34,585 bases of DNA from the NCBI GenBank assembly GCA_021797795.1, contig JAJZZB010000021.1, positions 1-34,585 of the forward strand, in the 5' to 3' direction. The notes beneath the pieces were generated by a model that was given only the letters and a program-made list of their open reading frames with translations, did no database searches and was not told the DNA's origin. Made by a program: the position numbers and the translations under genes. Origin of the DNA: Actinomycetes bacterium. GTDB lineage: Bacteria > Actinomycetota > Acidimicrobiia > Acidimicrobiales > Bog-793. This document shows, piece after piece, positions 31,068 to 34,585 of the stretch (positions within the stretch are counted from its first letter, which is position 1; each line of letters opens with the position of its first letter).

Positions 31068-32828
31068 ATGACGGCACTGACAGCGACCTCGGGGCTCGCG
31101 CTCCGACCGGTCATGGATCTGAGCGACGGCCGGGTCGTCGCCTACGACGCCATCGCGCGGACGAGGGCGGGGCGGCTCGACGACCTCGGGGCGCTCGAGA
31201 GCGCGCTGGCCGAGGCCGCCGCCATCGCCTCGGCGCCGGTGCTCGTCCACCCGGCGCCTCGCCTGCTCGACGACCCGGCCTTCGAGCCGGTGGCGCTCGC
31301 AGAGGCAGCGGGCTGCTCGACGACCGAGGCGGTCTTCATGCTGCCCTCGGCCGCACCCGGCGACCACGAGCTCCGGGCGGCCTGCGGCAGGTGCGCAGAG
31401 CGGTTGCACGCCGCCGGCTTCCCGGTCGGCCTCGCCGGCGTCGACCCGCTCGGCGTCTCCTGGCCGGACGTGGTCGGGCTCCGCCCCGTCTTCCTGCTCA
31501 TGGACCCGCTCCGACGTGACCTGCTCGACGACGAGGCCGCCAAGGCGGCTCTCGTCGGGCTGCTCGCCTTCTGCGGCCGCCTCGGTGCGAGGCTCATCGC
31601 CCAGGGTGTAGCCGGCGCCGCCGACGCCAAGGAGCTGCGGGAGCTCGGCATCTTCTACGGCAGCGGCGACCACCTCCACCGGCCGGTCGTCCTCGATCCC
31701 CGGCTCGCCCAGGAGGGCGACGTCGTAGTCCCCCGCTCCTGGTTCCACGAGCGGGTCGTGCGCCGGCTGTCGCGGGCCACAGACGACGCCCCCGCACGGC
31801 TCCTCCCGGCACCCGCCCGCCCGGCGGTGGTCGACGACCGGCGTCTCGCCGTGCTGCTCACCGAATGGGCAGGCCGCCTCTCCCGGGCGGGCGACGTCGC
31901 CGAGGTGCAACAGGCTCTGGCGGACATGGTGCCCCAGCTCGTCGCCTTCGACCGCCTGGCCGTGTTCGAGGCCGACTGGGACCGCTTCCTGCTCCGCCCG
32001 AGGGTGCTCGTCGGCGAGGTGCTGGCACCCCTCGTCGAGGTCGCGTACCACCTCAACGTGGGGATCACCGGATGGGTCTTCCAGCACAAGCTCCCCTACC
32101 TCTGCGGTCGGACGGCCGAGCATCCCGAGGCTGCCCCGATCCCCGACCAGGGCGAGACCGACGAGTCCCTCCTCGCCGTCCCGCTCGTCTCGGGCGATGA
32201 CCGCCTCGGCGTCCTCGACGTCTGGAGGGACGGCGCCGACCAGTTCTGCGAGGGCGATCTCGAGCGGGTGGCGCTGCTCGGACGCCTGGCTGCCGACGCC
32301 TGGAGGGCCGCCCGCCAGCGCGCCGACCTCGCCGAGCGGGTGATGAGCGACACGACCACCGGCCTGCTCAACAAGCGGTGGTGGTACGAGCTCGCCCCGC
32401 GAGAAGCGGCCCAGGCGCGGCGCGCCAGGAGCACGATCGCCGTCCTGCTCGTCGACCTCGACGGTTTCAAGGGGGTCAACGACTCCCTCGGCCACCAGAG
32501 CGGCGACCGCGTCCTCAAGCAGGTGGCGCGCCTGCTGACGGCCGCCGTCCGCTCGGGCGACGCCGTCATCCGCTTCGGCGGCGACGAGTTCGTCCTGCTC
32601 CTCCGCGACTGCAGCGCCGAAGGAGCCCTCGAGGTCGCCGACAAGATCCACCTCTCGCTCGCCACCACCTGCTGGGACGAGCGAGCCGGCGCCGTCACCG
32701 CCTCGGTCGGGATCGCCATGTTCCCCGAGCACGGCTCCTCCCTCGAGGAGGTCGCCCGCCACGCCGACGGCGCCATGTACCGGGCCAAGGCGCTCGGCCG
32801 GGACCGCACGGCCTGCTTCGTCCCCTGA
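31068..32828 (+). CDS. Diguanylate cyclase with degenerate EAL and GAF domains
   Basis: The ATG at 31068 gives 586 residues. Residues ~10-225 have EAL-domain shape (LRPVMDLSDGRVVAYDAIAR, MDPLRRDLLDDE, RLIAQGVAGAADAKELRELG), but the EAL motif reads YDAIAR and key acids are missing, so phosphodiesterase activity is unlikely. A GAF domain follows (~270-415; MVPQLVAFDRLAVFEADWDR, GITGWVFQHKLPYLCG). The C-terminal GGDEF domain (~425-586) has GGDEF at 504-508 and the product-inhibition RxxD at 495-498 (RSGD), five residues before it. Cyclic-di-GMP synthesis with feedback inhibition is expected. A longer frame to 30792 overlaps the RsbW-like gene and is rejected. The GAF ligand is unknown. Confidence 0.85.
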   Translation: MTALTATSGLALRPVMDLSDGRVVAYDAIARTRAGRLDDLGALESALAEAAAIASAPVLVHPAPRLLDDPAFEPVALAEAAGCSTTEAVFMLPSAAPGDHELRAACGRCAERLHAAGFPVGLAGVDPLGVSWPDVVGLRPVFLLMDPLRRDLLDDEAAKAALVGLLAFCGRLGARLIAQGVAGAADAKELRELGIFYGSGDHLHRPVVLDPRLAQEGDVVVPRSWFHERVVRRLSRATDDAPARLLPAPARPAVVDDRRLAVLLTEWAGRLSRAGDVAEVQQALADMVPQLVAFDRLAVFEADWDRFLLRPRVLVGEVLAPLVEVAYHLNVGITGWVFQHKLPYLCGRTAEHPEAAPIPDQGETDESLLAVPLVSGDDRLGVLDVWRDGADQFCEGDLERVALLGRLAADAWRAARQRADLAERVMSDTTTGLLNKRWWYELAPREAAQARRARSTIAVLLVDLDGFKGVNDSLGHQSGDRVLKQVARLLTAAVRSGDAVIRFGGDEFVLLLRDCSAEGALEVADKIHLSLATTCWDERAGAVTASVGIAMFPEHGSSLEEVARHADGAMYRAKALGRDRTACFVP

Positions 32829-32925
32829 GGTGGCCGGGCGCCCTCGGGCACGATGGGTCCGGCCGGGCACCTGTCGTGCCTAAGTTCTCTCCCGCCCGGC
32901 AGACCCGAGGAGAAAGAGATGGACC

Positions 32926-33351
32926 GTGAGTGACTCGCTACCTCAGCTGTTCACGCGCAAGCAGGCCCGTTCGGCCGGAACCGCGCTCGCCGGCGTCCGG
33001 GCGGCGATCGGCGCCGCCGCCTGGTTCGCCCCGAAGCTCGCCCTCCGCCCCTGGGTCGGCGGCGTCGTCGCCAGCGAGCCCGGGGGACGGCTGCTCGGCC
33101 GCTCTCTCGGGGCGAGGGATCTCGCCCTCGGGATCGGCGCCATCCTCGCCGAGCGGCACGACGCCCCGGTCAGGGGCTGGATCGAGGCGGGCGCCCTCTC
33201 CGACGTCGGGGACTTCCTCGGCACGCTGGGCGCCTTCTCGAAGCTTCCGAAGGCGACCCGCTGGGGCGTGCTCGCGATGACGGCGGGTGCGGTCGCCGCT
33301 GGCGCGCTGATCGCCCCCTGCATCGACCGCGAGCACGACGACAGGTCCTGA
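32926..33351 (+). CDS. Small predicted membrane protein (DUF4267-like)
   Basis: 141 residues from a GTG. Helical hydrophobic stretches lie at ~18-37 (AGVRAAIGAAAWFAPKLAL), ~62-75 (ARDLALGIGAILAE), and ~108-130 (WGVLAMTAGAVAAGALIAP). Between them is a glycine-rich segment (GGRLLGRSLGARD) and GALSDVGDFLGTLGAF. The pattern of short helices and ARDLALG is seen in DUF4267 and similar small actinobacterial membrane proteins of unknown function. An ATG at 32919 opens a four-codon frame (MDRE, then TGA) that overlaps the GTG start; the GTG therefore lies unusually far (about 12 nt) from the AGGAG site. Function unknown. Confidence 0.65.
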   Translation: MSDSLPQLFTRKQARSAGTALAGVRAAIGAAAWFAPKLALRPWVGGVVASEPGGRLLGRSLGARDLALGIGAILAERHDAPVRGWIEAGALSDVGDFLGTLGAFSKLPKATRWGVLAMTAGAVAAGALIAPCIDREHDDRS

Positions 33352-33468
33352 GCGCCCCGCCCGCCGCTCGGGCGGTCGGCCAGGGGACGGAGGGCGAGAG
33401 GCCGGGCGGGCAGCCCCGCCCGGCCCGGGCGCAAGAGGTGTCGGGGCGGCGGCCGTAGGCTTCGGTCC

Positions 33469-34158
33469 ATGGCGACCGAGGTCGGCAAGCCCGTCTCCGA
33501 GGGCCCGAGGCAGTACCGCCAGTTCCGCTTCTCCCTGCCGGCGAACGCCACCGAGGTCCTCCTCGTCCGCCACGGTGAGACCGTCCCGGCCGTCGACGGG
33601 CAGCCGTTCGAGCTCGTCGACGGCCACGGCGACCCCGGCCTCGCGCCCGAGGGGCGCCTGCAGGCCGAGAGGCTCGCCGCCCGCCTGGCGGGCGAGCGGC
33701 CCGAGGCCATCTACGTCACGAACCTGCGGCGCACGGCCGAGACCGCCGGCCCGCTGGCCGCTCGCCTCGGCCTTGAGCTCCGGGTCGAGGCGGACCTGCG
33801 GGAGGTGCTGCTCGGCGAGTGGGAGGGCGGCGCCTACCGCCGCCACCTCGTCGAGGGGCACCCTCTCTCCCTCGAGCTCATCGAGAGGGAGCGCTGGGAC
33901 GTCATCCCCGGGGCGGAGAGCAACGAGGCCTTCCAGGCACGGCTGCGGCTCGGCATCTCGCGGATCGCGGCGGCGCACGTCGGCCGGCGGGTCGTCGCCG
34001 TCTCCCATGGCGGCGCCATCGGGATGATCCTCTCGATGGCAACCGGGTCTCGCCCCTTCGCCTTCGTCGGGGCCGACAATGCCAGCATCTCCCGGCTCAT
34101 CGTGAGCGGCGGGAGCTGGTCGGTGCGCGGGTTCAACGAGGTGAGCCACCTCACATAG
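33469..34158 (+). CDS. Histidine phosphatase family protein
   Basis: A 229-residue cytosolic enzyme of the phosphoglycerate-mutase-like superfamily. The RHG motif is at 34-36 (LLVRHGETVP), with DGHGDPGLAPEGRLQAERLA next. Arg/Thr contacts lie at YVTNLRRTAETAGPLA, the acid loop is LREVLLGEWEGG, and the second His is His180 (AVSHGGAIG). Active-site residues for a 2H-phosphatase are complete. The substrate is unknown; small metabolites or phosphoproteins are possible. A GC-rich 117-bp spacer precedes it, and no Shine-Dalgarno site is obvious. Confidence 0.85.
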   Translation: MATEVGKPVSEGPRQYRQFRFSLPANATEVLLVRHGETVPAVDGQPFELVDGHGDPGLAPEGRLQAERLAARLAGERPEAIYVTNLRRTAETAGPLAARLGLELRVEADLREVLLGEWEGGAYRRHLVEGHPLSLELIERERWDVIPGAESNEAFQARLRLGISRIAAAHVGRRVVAVSHGGAIGMILSMATGSRPFAFVGADNASISRLIVSGGSWSVRGFNEVSHLT

Positions 34159-34432
34159 GCCCCGGCCGACCCGGTCCCGGCCGTGCACCTGCCTCAAGAG
34201 CTACTTTCGCGCGCTGCGCACCCGTACGGTTGCCGGTACATGACAATCCCGTTACGAACATCACCAGGAGTGGCGGTGGTGCGAGCGGCCGGTTTACCCT
34301 GCGGCGTCCCGTTCTAAACATGCCGGCCGAAAGTTCGCGAGACGGGGTCGACCGGCATGCCGAGCGGGTGGCAACAGGACGCCGCCGCAGCACGCCTGCA
34401 GGGGGCACAGGCAGGCATTGGCAGGTTCCCGC
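34159..34432 (+). other. Long leader region upstream of the secreted-protein gene
   Basis: No gene is supported. Possible promoter: TTGCCG (34230-34235), 17 bp, TACGAA. An inverted repeat CATGCCGG (34319-34326) / CCGGCATG (34352-34359) with a 25-nt loop, and GCCTGC (34394-34399) / GCAGGC (34411-34416), could form stems in the 5' leader. Nothing matches a riboswitch class I know. Confidence 0.35.
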
Positions 34433-34585
34433 ATGTTCACCGCTGTACTTCGCGCGCCCGGATTCCGAGCGGGCGCGTCGCTTCTCGCATCACTCTCGTT
34501 CGTTCTCGCCGGTCTCGTCGCCTACTCGGGGCTCGGGACCCGGCCGGCGGCGGCCGCCGTCACGGCGGGCAGCTCCTATGACATC
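34433..34585 (+). CDS. Secreted protein, N-terminal part (3' end outside window)
   Basis: The frame from the ATG at 34433 is open to the window edge (51 codons). It starts MFTAVLRAPGFRAGASLLAS, followed by a hydrophobic helix LSFVLAGLVAYSGLG and a likely signal-peptidase site after TRPAAAA (before VTAGSSYDI). A Sec-type secreted or surface protein is therefore expected. The mature domain is not visible, so no function is assigned. The preceding ~270-bp leader with inverted repeats may regulate it. An internal frame on the same strand (34357-34581) is a shadow. Confidence 0.6.
   Translation, partial: MFTAVLRAPGFRAGASLLASLSFVLAGLVAYSGLGTRPAAAAVTAGSSYDI

Noticed and set aside
34159-34432. A cyclic-di-AMP (ydaO) or cyclic-di-GMP riboswitch before the secreted-protein gene
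   Set aside because: I looked for the conserved core words of both classes on both strands and did not find them; only generic inverted repeats are present.
1-34585. CRISPR arrays, rRNA genes and prophage structural genes
   Set aside because: No regularly spaced repeats, rRNA-like stretches or phage structural proteins were seen.

Overview
The window is high-GC DNA from an actinomycete-type bacterium. A WhiB-family protein, a GlnR-type orphan regulator, a pair of divergent glutamine synthetases, frequent GTG starts and tightly overlapping genes all point to Actinomycetota. An early-branching class such as Acidimicrobiia is my guess, but the sequence alone does not prove it. Positions 1-4600 are a mobile-element landing zone; the rest is mostly ordinary chromosome with two decayed genes.

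Region 1 (1-4690): the 3' end of a serine recombinase gene, an istA (IS21-type) fragment fused to its tail, a short ISAzo13-like transposase fragment, and then an apparently intact three-gene transposable element (1597-4580). The element is bounded by 17-bp imperfect terminal inverted repeats. It encodes a DUF6788-type small Cys protein, a degenerate tyrosine-recombinase-like protein and a DDE transposase. The first two genes diverge from one palindromic GTATAC that can act as a -10 element in both directions. The element ends 33 bp beyond the 3' end of a tRNA-Pro(CGG) gene. This is my best candidate for a poorly described system.

Region 2 (4760-14390): a minus-strand operon encodes two ArsA/GET3-like ATPases, a single-domain receiver protein and a CBS/CorC protein. 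It diverges from a whiB gene, with a perfect 16-bp palindrome between them. An alpha/beta hydrolase, a NUDIX hydrolase and an LACTB2-like metallo-beta-lactamase follow on the plus strand. After a dead SDR gene come divergent mrp (Fe-S P-loop carrier) and A-type Fe-S carrier genes, then ridA. The ArsA pair/WhiB/MBL/RidA neighbourhood recalls the mycobacterial Rv3677c-Rv3681c region.

Region 3 (14460-20150): a beta-propeller lipoprotein, then a nitrogen block. A GlnR-like regulator lies directly downstream of a glutamine synthetase without an adenylylation tyrosine. A second glutamine synthetase with that tyrosine diverges from it. Their shared promoter region carries half-sites spaced exactly 11 bp apart, as in GlnR or PhoP boxes. 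A frameshifted dead gene follows.

Region 4 (20150-30130): a minus-strand gene train encodes a branched-chain-amino-acid-type ABC importer (binding protein, two permeases, two ATPases), a GntR/FCD repressor, a fumarylacetoacetase-family enzyme, an aldehyde dehydrogenase, a crotonase-fold protein and an MFS transporter. The promoter holds a tandem 13-bp palindromic repeat that overlaps the -10 and abuts the -35. This looks like a self-regulated uptake and catabolism unit for an unknown organic acid or aromatic-derived compound.

Region 5 (30380-34585): an RsbW-like ATPase, a degenerate-EAL/GAF/GGDEF diguanylate cyclase, a small membrane protein, a histidine phosphatase and the start of a secreted protein preceded by a long, possibly structured leader.
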